A stretch of DNA of 10,387 bases, taken from an uncultured Bacteroidales bacterium. GTDB taxonomy: Bacteria; Bacteroidota; Bacteroidia; Bacteroidales; P3. How positions within the stretch are numbered: the stretch's first letter is position 1; each line of letters begins with the position of its first letter. The notes under the pieces were generated by a model that was not told the origin of the DNA, did not search any database, and saw only the letters and a program-made list of their open reading frames with translations. This document shows, piece after piece, positions 1 through 5,645 of the stretch. Both the position numbers and the translations under genes were made by a program. Where the stretch lies: positions 1-10,387 of the forward strand of contig CALGCG010000115.1 in the NCBI GenBank assembly GCA_937884485.1, read 5' to 3'.

Positions 1-112
1 GTATTTCTCTTTCTAATGTACCTTTAGGTCCTTTTACAGTTATTTTTTGTCCATCTAATTTTACTTCAACTCCTGCTGGTACTGTGATAGGTTTATTTCC
101 TATTCTTGACAT
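1..112 (-). CDS. rplF: 50S ribosomal protein L6, N-terminal part (cut by window edge)
   Basis: Reading leftwards from an ATG at 112-110, the frame gives 37 residues beginning MSRIGNKPITVPAGV and is still open at the window edge. The SRIG-x-KPI-x-(V/I)P opening is the hallmark of bacterial L6, a large-subunit protein near the sarcin-ricin loop and the factor-binding site. Only about a fifth of the usual roughly 180 residues is visible. A strong ribosome binding site (AAAGGAGTG) lies a few bases upstream of the start. It follows rpsH after an 89-base spacer, the normal spc-operon order (S8 then L6), although the spacer is longer than most in this operon. Identification is firm; nothing can be said about the C-terminal domain. 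Confidence 0.95.
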   Translation of the reverse strand, partial: MSRIGNKPITVPAGVEVKLDGQKITVKGPKGTLEREI

Positions 113-201
113 TTTGTTTCACTCCTTTTCTTTTTAGGGCGTTCGCCTAACGTTAATTCTGACTTTAAGCCTTTTCACATTTAGGTTGATTTTTCCCGAA
201 A
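113..201 (-). other. rpsH-rplF spacer with small hairpin
   Basis: This 89-base spacer is unusually long for this operon, where most gaps are 3 to 35 bases. It holds a GC-rich hairpin at 134-150: on the minus strand TTAGGCG pairs with CGCCCTAA, with one bulged C and almost no loop. The hairpin sits just upstream of the rplF ribosome binding site. It could tune translation or RNA processing; that role is inference. I see no coding frame in it. Confidence 0.45.
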
Positions 202-600
202 TTACCAAATATATGCTAAAACTTCTCCACCAATTCCAGCTTCTCTAGCTTCTTTGTCTGTTTTTAGACCTTGTGATGTAGAAATTATTGCTATACCTAA
301 ACCGTTTAATACTTTTGGTAAATCTTCTTTATTAGCATATACTCTTAATCCTGGTTTGCTAATTCTTTTTATTCCATCTATAACTCTTACTCCTTTTTCG
401 TCGTATTTTAGAGTTATTCTGATAATTCCTTGATTTTCATCGCTTATTAATTCAAATGATTTGATATATCCTTCTTTAAATAAGATTTCAGCTATTGCTG
501 TTTTCATTTTTGAAGATGGTACATCAACTGTTTTATGTTTAGCACTGTTAGCATTTCTTATTCTTGTTAACATATCTGCTATTGGATCTGTAGTATTCAC
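202..600 (-). CDS. rpsH: 30S ribosomal protein S8
   Basis: S8 binds helix 21 of 16S rRNA and is a primary assembly protein of the small subunit. In enterobacteria it also represses the spc operon through its mRNA. The protein starts VNTTDPIADMLTRIRNA (read as Met in vivo) and ends with the conserved TSQGLKTDKEAR-x-x-x-x-GGE-x-L-x-Y-x-W block. The start chosen is GTG at 600-598, because AGGAGG lies 8 bases upstream and the resulting 132 residues match the family length. A longer in-frame ATG at 651 would add 17 unrelated residues that run through the ribosome binding site and a hairpin, so it is rejected. The gene sits between S14 and L6, as in the canonical spc order. Confidence 0.97.
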   Translation of the reverse strand: MNTTDPIADMLTRIRNANSAKHKTVDVPSSKMKTAIAEILFKEGYIKSFELISDENQGIIRITLKYDEKGVRVIDGIKRISKPGLRVYANKEDLPKVLNGLGIAIISTSQGLKTDKEAREAGIGGEVLAYIW

Positions 601-695
601 TTCATTTTCCTCCTTTTCTCTATATGAATTACAAATGCTTCGCATTTGCATACTGACGCTGTAATCAGCAAAGCTTCAACAGCCTCAGCAATTAC
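601..695 (-). promoter_or_regulatory. Structured leader between S14 and S8 genes
   Basis: The roughly 90-base gap before rpsH contains two possible RNA hairpins. The first (661-695, overlapping the S14 stop codon) has GTAAT/ATTAC at its base and inner GC and GCT/AGC pairs, so it is irregular. The second (632-648) is a perfect 7-bp stem with the loop GAA, its apex reading GCGAAGC on the minus strand, a sequence known to form very stable mini-hairpins. The AGGAGG of rpsH follows. The structures are seen in the sequence; a regulatory role, such as feedback by S8, is only inference. Confidence 0.35.
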
Positions 696-877
696 CAGCT
701 TGCTTTTTTAACTCCTGGAATTTCTCCTTTATGTGCTAATTCTCTGAAACATACACGGCAAATTCCAAATTTTCTAATATAAGCATGTGGTCTTCCACAA
801 ATTTTGCATCTATTATATTGTCTTGTTGCATATTTTTGTGGTCTAGCTTGTTTTATTTTCATAGATTTTTTAGCCAT
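692..877 (-). CDS. rpsZ: 30S ribosomal protein S14, zinc-binding (type Z)
   Basis: This is a 61-residue S14 of the short zinc-ribbon form. S14 sits in the head of the small subunit and is a late assembly protein. The four zinc ligands are visible as C24-x-x-C27 and C40-x-x-C43, and the C-terminal half (FGICRVCFRELAHKGEIPGV) is strongly conserved. The short C+ form is typical of Firmicutes, Actinobacteria and Thermus, whereas Escherichia coli uses a longer form without cysteines. The ATG at 877 follows AAGGAGGAG at good spacing. It lies 20 bases after rplE, in standard spc order. Genomes with this form sometimes carry a second, zinc-free S14 elsewhere; the window cannot show that. The symbol rpsN would also be acceptable. 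Confidence 0.97.
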   Translation of the reverse strand: MAKKSMKIKQARPQKYATRQYNRCKICGRPHAYIRKFGICRVCFRELAHKGEIPGVKKASW

Positions 878-897
878 TATTTTTTCTCCTCCTTAAA

Positions 898-1437
898 TTA
901 TGCTTTGAAAGGCATTCCTAATAAACTTAATAGCTCTTTAGCCTCTTCGTCTGTTTCAGCTGTTGTTACAAATATGATATCCATACCTCTTAATTTGTCT
1001 ACTTTATCATATTCGATTTCTGGGAATATTAATTGTTCTTTAATACCCATTGAGTAGTTTCCTCTTCCATCAAATGAATTTGCAGAAACACCTCTAAAAT
1101 CTCTAACTCTTGGTAATGCAACATTAAATAGTTTGTATGCGAAATCATACATTTTATCTGCTCTTAATGTTACTTTACATCCAACGTTAGCTCCTTCTCT
1201 TAATTTAAATGCTGCAATTGATTTTTTTGCTTTTGTTATCATAGGTTTTTGACCTGTGATTTGCATTAAATCATTTACTGCATTTTCTAATGCTTTAGGA
1301 TTTTCTTTTGTATCTCCTAAACCTATATTTATAACTATTTTATCAAGTTTTGGAACTTGCATAGTTGATTTATATTCAAATTTTTTCATTAATGCTGGAA
1401 TTACTTCTTTTACATATTGTTCTCTTAGTTTTTCCAT
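898..1437 (-). CDS. rplE: 50S ribosomal protein L5
   Basis: L5 binds 5S rRNA in the central protuberance and contacts the P-site tRNA and the small-subunit head. The product is 179 residues, the usual bacterial length. Diagnostic stretches are KLDKIVINIGLGD (about residues 30-42), a GQKP-x-x-TKAKKSIA-x-FKLR-x-G block near residues 82-101, and a C-terminal part with FPEIEYDKVDK-x-RGMDI and a TDEEAKELL helix, ending GMPFKA. The ATG at 1437 is preceded by AAGGAGGA. It is co-directional with rplX upstream (19-base gap) and the S14 gene downstream. Nothing about it is unusual. Confidence 0.98.
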   Translation of the reverse strand: MEKLREQYVKEVIPALMKKFEYKSTMQVPKLDKIVINIGLGDTKENPKALENAVNDLMQITGQKPMITKAKKSIAAFKLREGANVGCKVTLRADKMYDFAYKLFNVALPRVRDFRGVSANSFDGRGNYSMGIKEQLIFPEIEYDKVDKLRGMDIIFVTTAETDEEAKELLSLLGMPFKA

Positions 1438-1456
1438 GTTTAGTTAATCCTCCTTC

Positions 1457-1765
1457 CTATTTGATTACAGCTCCACATTTTTTACAAATACGAACTTTTT
1501 TATCATTTTCTACTTTATATTCTACTCTTGTAGATTTTCCACATTTTGAACATACTACATTTACTTTTGAACTGTCTATAGCACATTCAACTGGAATTAT
1601 TCCACCTTCTTCACCTTGTCTTCTAGGTTTGATGTGTTTTTTTCTAACATTTACACCTTTTACAACTACTTTTGAGTCTTTAGGCATAACTTCTAATACT
1701 TCTCCTTTTTTACCTTTGTCATTACCAGATAAAACTTGGACTGTATCTCCTTTTTTTATTCTCAT
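1457..1765 (-). CDS. rplX: 50S ribosomal protein L24 with four-cysteine motif
   Basis: L24 is an early assembly protein that binds 23S rRNA near the exit of the peptide tunnel. The 102-residue product opens with a KOW motif (RIKKGDTVQVLSGNDKGKKG, residues 2-21) and contains the typical GVNVRKKHIKP segment (37-47). The C-terminal half carries C72-x-x-C75 and C94-x-x-C97, spaced like a zinc ribbon; many L24 proteins lack these cysteines, so this is a C+ variant. The start at 1765 has AAGGAGGT upstream. It follows rplN and precedes rplE, as expected. Zinc binding is inferred from the cysteine spacing. Confidence 0.97.
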   Translation of the reverse strand: MRIKKGDTVQVLSGNDKGKKGEVLEVMPKDSKVVVKGVNVRKKHIKPRRQGEEGGIIPVECAIDSSKVNVVCSKCGKSTRVEYKVENDKKVRICKKCGAVIK

Positions 1766-1808
1766 TGAGTTTAACCTCCTTCTTTGATATTTTGGTTAAT
1801 TGTTCTTA

Positions 1809-2177
1809 TTAAAGAACTTCTGGCGCTAATGATAATATTTTCATATAATCCTTTTCTCTTAATTCTCTTGCAACTGGTCCAAAGATACGTGTTCCTTTTG
1901 GTGTTTTGTCTTCTTTGATTATAACTGCTGCGTTTTCATCAAATTTAACATATGAACCATCTGGTCTTCTTAAACCTTTTTTGCTTCTTACGATAACAGC
2001 TTTAACTACGTCACCTTTTTTAACAACGCCACCTGGTGTTGCTGTTTTAACAGAGGCAACTATAACATCACCGATGTTAGCTGTTTTTACGAATGAACCA
2101 CCTGTACATCTGATACACATAATTTCTTTAGCTCCAGTATTGTCAGCAACTTTTAATATTGTTTGTTGTTGTATCAT
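1809..2177 (-). CDS. rplN: 50S ribosomal protein L14
   Basis: L14 lies at the subunit interface, contacts 16S rRNA in bridge B8 and binds the anti-association factor RsfS. The product is 122 residues, the usual length. It starts MIQQQTILKVADNTGAKEIMCIR, nearly the family consensus, and contains VVKKGDVVKAVIVRSKKG-like and RPDGSYVKFDENAAVII-like blocks, with the conserved end of the family (FGPVARELR, then KI-x-SLAPEVL). The ATG at 2177 is 3 bases past the rpsQ stop, and its ribosome binding site (AAAGGAGG) lies inside the end of rpsQ, so translation is probably coupled. Confidence 0.98.
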   Translation of the reverse strand: MIQQQTILKVADNTGAKEIMCIRCTGGSFVKTANIGDVIVASVKTATPGGVVKKGDVVKAVIVRSKKGLRRPDGSYVKFDENAAVIIKEDKTPKGTRIFGPVARELREKDYMKILSLAPEVL

Positions 2178-2180
2178 GAT

Positions 2181-2438
2181 CTATTTTCCTCCTTTTTCAA
2201 GAATTTCAACTACTCTCCATCTCTTGTCTTTAGAAAGTGGTCTTGTTTCCATTACTTTTACTTTATCTCCTATTTCACAGCTATTGTTTTCATCATGTGC
2301 TTTTAATTTATATGTTCTTTTAACTGTTTTTCCATACATTTTATGGCTTACACTTGTTTCTACTGAAACAACTACTGTTTTGTCCATCTTGTCAGATGTT
2401 ACAGTTCCAACCATAACTTTACGAAGATTTCTTTCCAT
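2181..2438 (-). CDS. rpsQ: 30S ribosomal protein S17
   Basis: S17 is a primary 16S rRNA-binding protein with an OB-fold, located in the lower body of the small subunit. The 85-residue product starts MERNLRKVMVGTVTSDKMDK, matching the R-K-x-x-x-G-x-V-x-S-D-K-M-x-K-T consensus. It contains HDE-x-N-x-C-x-x-GD-x-V near residues 48-60 and ends R-P-L-S-K-D-K-RWRVVEILE, also typical. The ATG at 2438 is preceded by AAAGGAGGA. It lies 24 bases after rpmC and 3 bases before rplN, as in the standard L16-L29-S17-L14 order. Confidence 0.98.
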   Translation of the reverse strand: MERNLRKVMVGTVTSDKMDKTVVVSVETSVSHKMYGKTVKRTYKLKAHDENNSCEIGDKVKVMETRPLSKDKRWRVVEILEKGGK

Positions 2439-2462
2439 AAATATAATCCTCCTTTTGCTTTA

Positions 2463-2669
2463 TTATGCCTTAGCTTCAGCTATTTTTCTTTCTGTTAATA
2501 CAGTATTTATTTTAGCTATATCTTTTTTAACCTCTTTGATTTTCATTGGGTTATCTAATCCATTTGTAGCTAAACTAAATTTTAATTTGAATAATTCTGA
2601 TTTTAGTTCACCTAGTTCTTTTTCTAGTTCTGGTGAAGACATTTCTCTTATTTTACTTATCTTCATCAT
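2463..2669 (-). CDS. rpmC: 50S ribosomal protein L29
   Basis: L29 is a small helical-hairpin protein at the polypeptide exit site, beside L23, where SRP and trigger factor dock. Two adjacent ATG codons at 2669 and 2666 fit the family start (MKISKIREMSSPELE). They lie about 6 and 9 bases after AAGGTGGG; I give the outer one, for 68 residues. A longer frame from 2690 adds MITRWVI, unlike any L29, and is rejected. The internal pattern (E-L-K-S-E-L-F-K-L-K-F, then L-x-N-P-x-K-I-K-E-V-K-K-D-I-A-K) is diagnostic. The start overlaps the end of rplP by 17 bases, which suggests translational coupling. Confidence 0.95.
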   Translation of the reverse strand: MMKISKIREMSSPELEKELGELKSELFKLKFSLATNGLDNPMKIKEVKKDIAKINTVLTERKIAEAKA

Positions 2670-3099
2670 TATCACCCACCTTGTTATCAATTTCTTTTGC
2701 TACGAATTTTGTTTTGATAGGTAGTTTATTCATAGCTAATCTCAAGGCTTCTCTAGCTGTTTCTTCAGGAATTCCTGCGATTTCGAACATTACTCTTCCT
2801 GGTTTTACTGCAGCTACCCAATATTCAACATTACCTTTTCCTTTACCTCCACGAGTTCCGGCTGGTTTTTGTGTTATTGGTTTGTCTGGAAATATTTTAA
2901 TCCAAACTTGCCCACCTCTTTTTGTATAACGTGTCATAGCAATACGAGCTGCTTCGATTTGGTTTCCTTTGATTAAACCAGCTTCAACTGCTTGTATTCC
3001 ATATTCACCATTTGATACTGTGTTTCCTCTTGTTGCATATCCTCTATTTCTACCTTTTTGCATTTTTCTATATTTTGTTTTTTTAGGCATTAATGGCAT
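2653..3099 (-). CDS. rplP: 50S ribosomal protein L16
   Basis: L16 helps shape the A site and the peptidyl-transferase region of the large subunit. The product is 148 residues, slightly longer than the usual 137-144 because of an acidic tail (DNKVGDNDEDK). The start MPLMPKKTKYRKMQKGRN and the central KPAGTRGGKGKG and EYWVA-x-VKPGR-x-x-FEIAG blocks are diagnostic. Its ATG at 3099-3097 shares one base with the rpsC stop (TAATG), and AGGAGGAG lies just upstream, so it is probably coupled to S3 translation. An in-frame ATG at 3090 is a possible alternative start. The 3' end overlaps rpmC by 17 bases. Confidence 0.97.
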   Translation of the reverse strand: MPLMPKKTKYRKMQKGRNRGYATRGNTVSNGEYGIQAVEAGLIKGNQIEAARIAMTRYTKRGGQVWIKIFPDKPITQKPAGTRGGKGKGNVEYWVAAVKPGRVMFEIAGIPEETAREALRLAMNKLPIKTKFVAKEIDNKVGDNDEDK

Positions 3100-3755
3100 T
3101 ATTTGTCTCCTCCTTCCACTTTTTTAGCTGGAAGAACTTCACCTTTATAAATCCAAACTTTAACACCGATTTTTCCGTATGTTGTATCTGCTTCTGCAAA
3201 TCCATAGTCAATATCAGCTCTTAATGTTTGTAGAGGAATTGTTCCCTCTTTATAAAATTCTGTTCTAGCCATATCTGCTCCACCTAATCTTCCAGATACT
3301 GCAGTTTTGATACCTAAAGCACCTGATTTCATAGCTTTTTGCATACATTGTTTCATAGCTTTTCTGAATGAAATTCTTCTTTCTAGTTGACCTGCAATAT
3401 TTTCTGCAACTAATTGTGCATCTGTATCTATTGCCTTAACTTCAACTATATTGATATTTACATCTTTTCCTATTAATTTTGCAACTTCTGCTTTTAATGT
3501 TTCAGCTCCAGCTCCACCTTTTCCGATTATGATTCCTGGTTTAGCTGTGAATACATTAACTTTTACAAATTTAGCTGTTCTTTCGATTTCGATTTTTGAA
3601 ATTCCAGCTGTATATAATTTTTTCTTTAAAAATTTACGGATTTTTTGATCTTCTACTAAGTAATCTGCAAAGTTTTTAGAATCTGCATACCATTTAGCAT
3701 TCCAATCTTTGATTATTCCAACTCTAACTCCTGTTGGATGTACTTTTTGTCCCAT
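3099..3755 (-). CDS. rpsC: 30S ribosomal protein S3
   Basis: S3 lines the mRNA entry channel in the small-subunit head and takes part in helicase activity on mRNA. The 218-residue product starts MGQKVHPTGVRVGI, the family signature. A KH domain occupies roughly residues 38-110, with the RNA-binding loop GKGG at 78-81 (IIIGKGGAGAE). The C-terminal domain contains the GRLGGADMAR-x-E block and RADIDYG-x-AEA-x-T-YG-x-IGVKVWI. The ATG at 3755 is 5 bases past the rplV stop, and its AAAGGAGG site lies within the end of rplV. Length and domains are normal. Confidence 0.98.
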   Translation of the reverse strand: MGQKVHPTGVRVGIIKDWNAKWYADSKNFADYLVEDQKIRKFLKKKLYTAGISKIEIERTAKFVKVNVFTAKPGIIIGKGGAGAETLKAEVAKLIGKDVNINIVEVKAIDTDAQLVAENIAGQLERRISFRKAMKQCMQKAMKSGALGIKTAVSGRLGGADMARTEFYKEGTIPLQTLRADIDYGFAEADTTYGKIGVKVWIYKGEVLPAKKVEGGDK

Positions 3756-3760
3756 CGAGA

Positions 3761-4117
3761 TTATGCCTCCTTTTCTTTTAAAACTATTGTTATATGACTT
3801 GTTCTTTTTCTAATTCTTACTGCTGAACCTTTTGCAGCTGGTCTTATTCTCTTTAATGTTGGACCTTGATTTGCATATATTTCAGCAACATATAAATTTT
3901 CATGTTTCATTCCGTTATTGTTTTCAGCGTTTGCAATTGCTGATTTTAATAATTTTTCAATTATAACTGATGATGCTTTTGGTGTAAATTTTACTATTGC
4001 TAAAGCTTCATCAACATTTTTTCCTCTGATTAAATCTGCAACGATTTTTACTTTTCTTGCAGAGATTCTAGCATATTTTAATGTTGCTTCTGCTTTCATT
4101 ATTGCTGTTTCTTCCAC
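3761..4117 (-). CDS. rplV: 50S ribosomal protein L22
   Basis: L22 lines the narrow part of the peptide exit tunnel with L4; changes in its loop give macrolide resistance in other bacteria. The 118-residue product has the family blocks YARISARKVKIVADLIRGK (about 15-33) and, at the end, K-x-x-A-x-GSA-x-RI-x-KRTSHITIVL. The start taken is GTG at 4117-4115, with AAGGAGG 8 bases upstream. The next in-frame ATG (4099) is about 26 bases from that site and so less likely, although the product from there (MKAEATLKY) would look more like many L22 proteins. It lies between rpsS and rpsC, as expected. Confidence 0.96.
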   Translation of the reverse strand: MEETAIMKAEATLKYARISARKVKIVADLIRGKNVDEALAIVKFTPKASSVIIEKLLKSAIANAENNNGMKHENLYVAEIYANQGPTLKRIRPAAKGSAVRIRKRTSHITIVLKEKEA

Positions 4118-4147
4118 TACAATTACCTCCTTAATATCTCTTATTTA

Positions 4148-4420
4148 TTATTTTGTAGTTTTTTCTCCTGAATGACCTTTAAAAGTCCTTGTAGGAGCAA
4201 ATTCACCTAATTTATGACCTATCATTTCTTCTGTGATATAAACTGGTACATGTTTTCTACCGTCATGAACAGCGATTGTGTGTCCAATCATTTGTGGATA
4301 TATTGTTGAAGCTCTTGACCATGTCTTGATTACTTCTTTGTTTCCACTTTCATTCATAGCTTCTACTCTTTTTAATAATTCTGGAGCTACAAATGGTATT
4401 TTCTTACTTGATCTTGACAT
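4148..4420 (-). CDS. rpsS: 30S ribosomal protein S19
   Basis: S19 sits in the small-subunit head with S13 and contacts the A-site region and the large-subunit central protuberance. The 90-residue product starts MSRSSKKIPFV (consensus MSRS-x-KKGPF) and contains K-x-x-I-K-TWSR-x-STI-x-P-x-MIGHTIAVH-x-G and the V-x-I-T-E-x-M-x-GHKLGEFAPTRTF-x-GH end, all diagnostic. AGGAGG lies upstream of the ATG, within the 17-base gap after rplB. Length and context are normal. Confidence 0.98.
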   Translation of the reverse strand: MSRSSKKIPFVAPELLKRVEAMNESGNKEVIKTWSRASTIYPQMIGHTIAVHDGRKHVPVYITEEMIGHKLGEFAPTRTFKGHSGEKTTK

Positions 4421-4437
4421 CTGATTTTCCTCCTATC

Positions 4438-5265
4438 TTACTTTCTTCTCTTTACGATAAATTTGTTTGTTCTATTCTTTTTATTTCTTGTCTTATATCC
4501 TAATGCTGGTTTACCCCAAGGTGTCATTGGTCCTGAATGTCCAACTGGAGCTCTACCTTCACCACCACCATGTGGGTGATCTACTGGGTTCATTACTGAT
4601 CCTCTAACTGTTGGTCTGATACCTAAGTGTCTTGTTTTTCCTGCTTTACCTAATTTTACGTTTTCATGGTCAGCATTTCCAACTACACCGATTGTTGCTC
4701 TACATCTAGCTAAGATTAATCTCATTTCTCCTGATGGTAATCTTACATGTGCATATTTTCCTTCTTTAGCCATTAATTGTGCACTTTGTCCAGCAACTCT
4801 TACTAATTTTGCACCTTGACCTGGATTTAATTCTATATTGTGGATTAATGTACCTACTGGTATGTTTGATATTGGTAAACAGTTTCCTGCTTTAATATCA
4901 GCTGTTTCTCCAGATACTACTTTGTCTCCATCTGTTAATCCTTGTGGTGCTATGATGTAACTTAATGTTCCATCTTCATATTTGATTAATGCTATGTTAG
5001 CTGTTCTGTTTGGATCGTATTCGATTCCAACTACTGTAGCTTCCATATTGTCTTTTAATCTTTTAAAATCTATTATTCTGTATTTTTGTCTGTTTCCTCC
5101 ACCTTGATGTCTTACTGTTATTCTACCATATGAGTTTCTTCCTGCATTTTTGCTTTTCTTTGCTAGTAATGATTTTTCAGGTGTCTTTTTTGTTACTTCT
5201 GCGTAATCAGAAACTGTCATATTTCTTCTTGATGGTGTGTATGCTTTGAAATGTTTCATTCCCAT
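4438..5265 (-). CDS. rplB: 50S ribosomal protein L2
   Basis: L2 is a core large-subunit protein needed for subunit association and peptidyl-transferase activity. The start taken is ATG at 5265, giving 275 residues (MGMKHFKAYTPSRRNMTVSDY), because AAAGGAGAG lies 8 bases upstream and the length matches the family. An ATG at 5319 would add 18 residues of AT-rich spacer without family similarity. Diagnostic blocks are GR-x-SYGRI-x-VRHQGGG-x-x-Q-x-YR-x-IDFKR, LNPGQGAKLVRVAG and, near residues 225-242, NPVDHPHGGGEGRAP, which holds the conserved histidine region. It is followed by rpsS after 17 bases. Upstream it is separated from the rplW remnant by an unusually long 223-base spacer. Confidence 0.98.
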   Translation of the reverse strand: MGMKHFKAYTPSRRNMTVSDYAEVTKKTPEKSLLAKKSKNAGRNSYGRITVRHQGGGNRQKYRIIDFKRLKDNMEATVVGIEYDPNRTANIALIKYEDGTLSYIIAPQGLTDGDKVVSGETADIKAGNCLPISNIPVGTLIHNIELNPGQGAKLVRVAGQSAQLMAKEGKYAHVRLPSGEMRLILARCRATIGVVGNADHENVKLGKAGKTRHLGIRPTVRGSVMNPVDHPHGGGEGRAPVGHSGPMTPWGKPALGYKTRNKKNRTNKFIVKRRK

Positions 5266-5488
5266 TTTTAATTCTCTCCTTTTAAATTTTATAATATAAT
5301 GGATTTTTTCCTGCTCCATTTTGCAGATATTTTTTATTATCCGAGTTATTTCTCGATATTCCTTAGACTAGTAGTCAAAAAGAATTGTTATTTGGCTAGG
5401 CAACCGAGCTAAAAAACCGGAGGCGTACGTTTGTACGTTGAGGATTTTTTAGTGAAGGTTAACGACGCCAAATGGCAATTATTTTTGA
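5266..5488. other. rplW-rplB spacer, unusually long
   Basis: The normal gap between the L23 and L2 genes in such operons is a few to a few tens of bases; here it is 223. The part next to rplB (5266-5371) is very AT-rich, with the rplB ribosome binding site and a weak bulged stem at about 5337-5358 (GAG/CTC core). The rest is the long palindrome described separately. I see no coding frame and no convincing promoter. Confidence 0.6.
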
Positions 5489-5491
5489 CTA
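5372..5491. repeat. 120-bp imperfect palindrome (MITE- or REP-like hairpin)
   Basis: The outer arms 5372-5396 and 5467-5491 are inverted repeats of 25 bases with three mismatches, two of which become G-U pairs if the plus strand is transcribed. Inside are further paired blocks: AACC/GGTT, CTAAAAAA (5409-5416) with TTTTTTAG (5445-5452), and a terminal hairpin CGTAC (5424-5428), loop GTTT, GTACG (5433-5437). The ends read TAGTCAAAAA and TTTTTGACTA; a second GACTA stands just outside on the left (5366-5370). The right end coincides with the rplW stop codon (5491-5489). This architecture suggests a small non-coding mobile or repeated extragenic element of the Firmicute genome; with one copy in view, mobility is inference. 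Confidence 0.7.
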
Positions 5492-5604
5492 AGCTCCCAT
5501 AAATTCTTCAATAGAATCTTTATATTTTTTAGAAACTTTTTTAACTTTTCCACCTTCGGCTAAGTATGTTTTTTCAGCTGGGTTAGTATCTATAGTAACT
5601 ATAG
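5489..5604 (-). CDS. rplW: 50S ribosomal protein L23, C-terminal fragment cut at the join
   Basis: Read leftwards from about 5604, the frame gives VTIDTNPAEKTYLAEGG, then KVKKVSKKYKDSIEEFMGA and a TAG at 5491-5489. Its place directly before rplB is that of L23, which lines the peptide exit and docks trigger factor. The (I)VTID strand followed by a lysine-rich tail ending EEFMG resembles the extended C-termini of some Clostridia L23 proteins as I recall them; this is recognition from memory plus position, not an alignment. L23 is normally about 95-115 residues, so roughly two thirds are missing. Upstream the frame enters 9-bp repeats and meets an in-frame stop, which marks the genome join rather than a natural end. 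Confidence 0.7.
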
Positions 5605-5607
5605 TCA
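5586..5607. other. Probable chimeric junction between two genomes
   Basis: Left of this point the DNA is AT-rich Firmicute ribosomal operon; right of it the DNA is GC-rich Bacteroidales-like sequence. The switch in base composition, codon use and ribosome-binding-site style is abrupt and falls inside an essential gene (rplW). The exact breakpoint cannot be placed, because the L23 codons for VTID and the 9-bp repeat share similar TATAGTAACTATAG-type sequence. Confidence 0.85.
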
Positions 5608-5616
5608 CTATAATCA
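5590..5616. repeat. 9-bp tandem repeat at the junction, three units
   Basis: Three consecutive 9-bp units are seen: CTATAGTAA (5590-5598), CTATAGTCA (5599-5607) and CTATAATCA (5608-5616). On the minus strand they read as TATAG plus four variable bases. The same period and TATAG core recur inside a gene at 8180-8287, which suggests a repeat family of the Bacteroidales genome. Part of the first units may instead be true L23 coding sequence. Confidence 0.65.
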
Positions 5617-5645
5617 TCTCTTAAAAAAGAACCCAAGAAACACCC

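Noticed and set aside
5266..5319. Eighteen-residue N-terminal extension of L2
   Set aside because: It reads through the ribosome binding site into AT-rich spacer and would make L2 longer than the family.
5280..5330. Possible internal promoter for rplB in the AT-rich spacer
   Set aside because: TATTAT-like strings are expected by chance in such AT-rich DNA, and no TTGACA-like -35 lies at the right distance.
5609..5614. TATAAT upstream of the exonuclease gene as a -10 box
   Set aside because: It is part of the 9-bp repeat, no matching -35 is seen, and Bacteroidota promoters use TTTG / TAnnTTTG elements.
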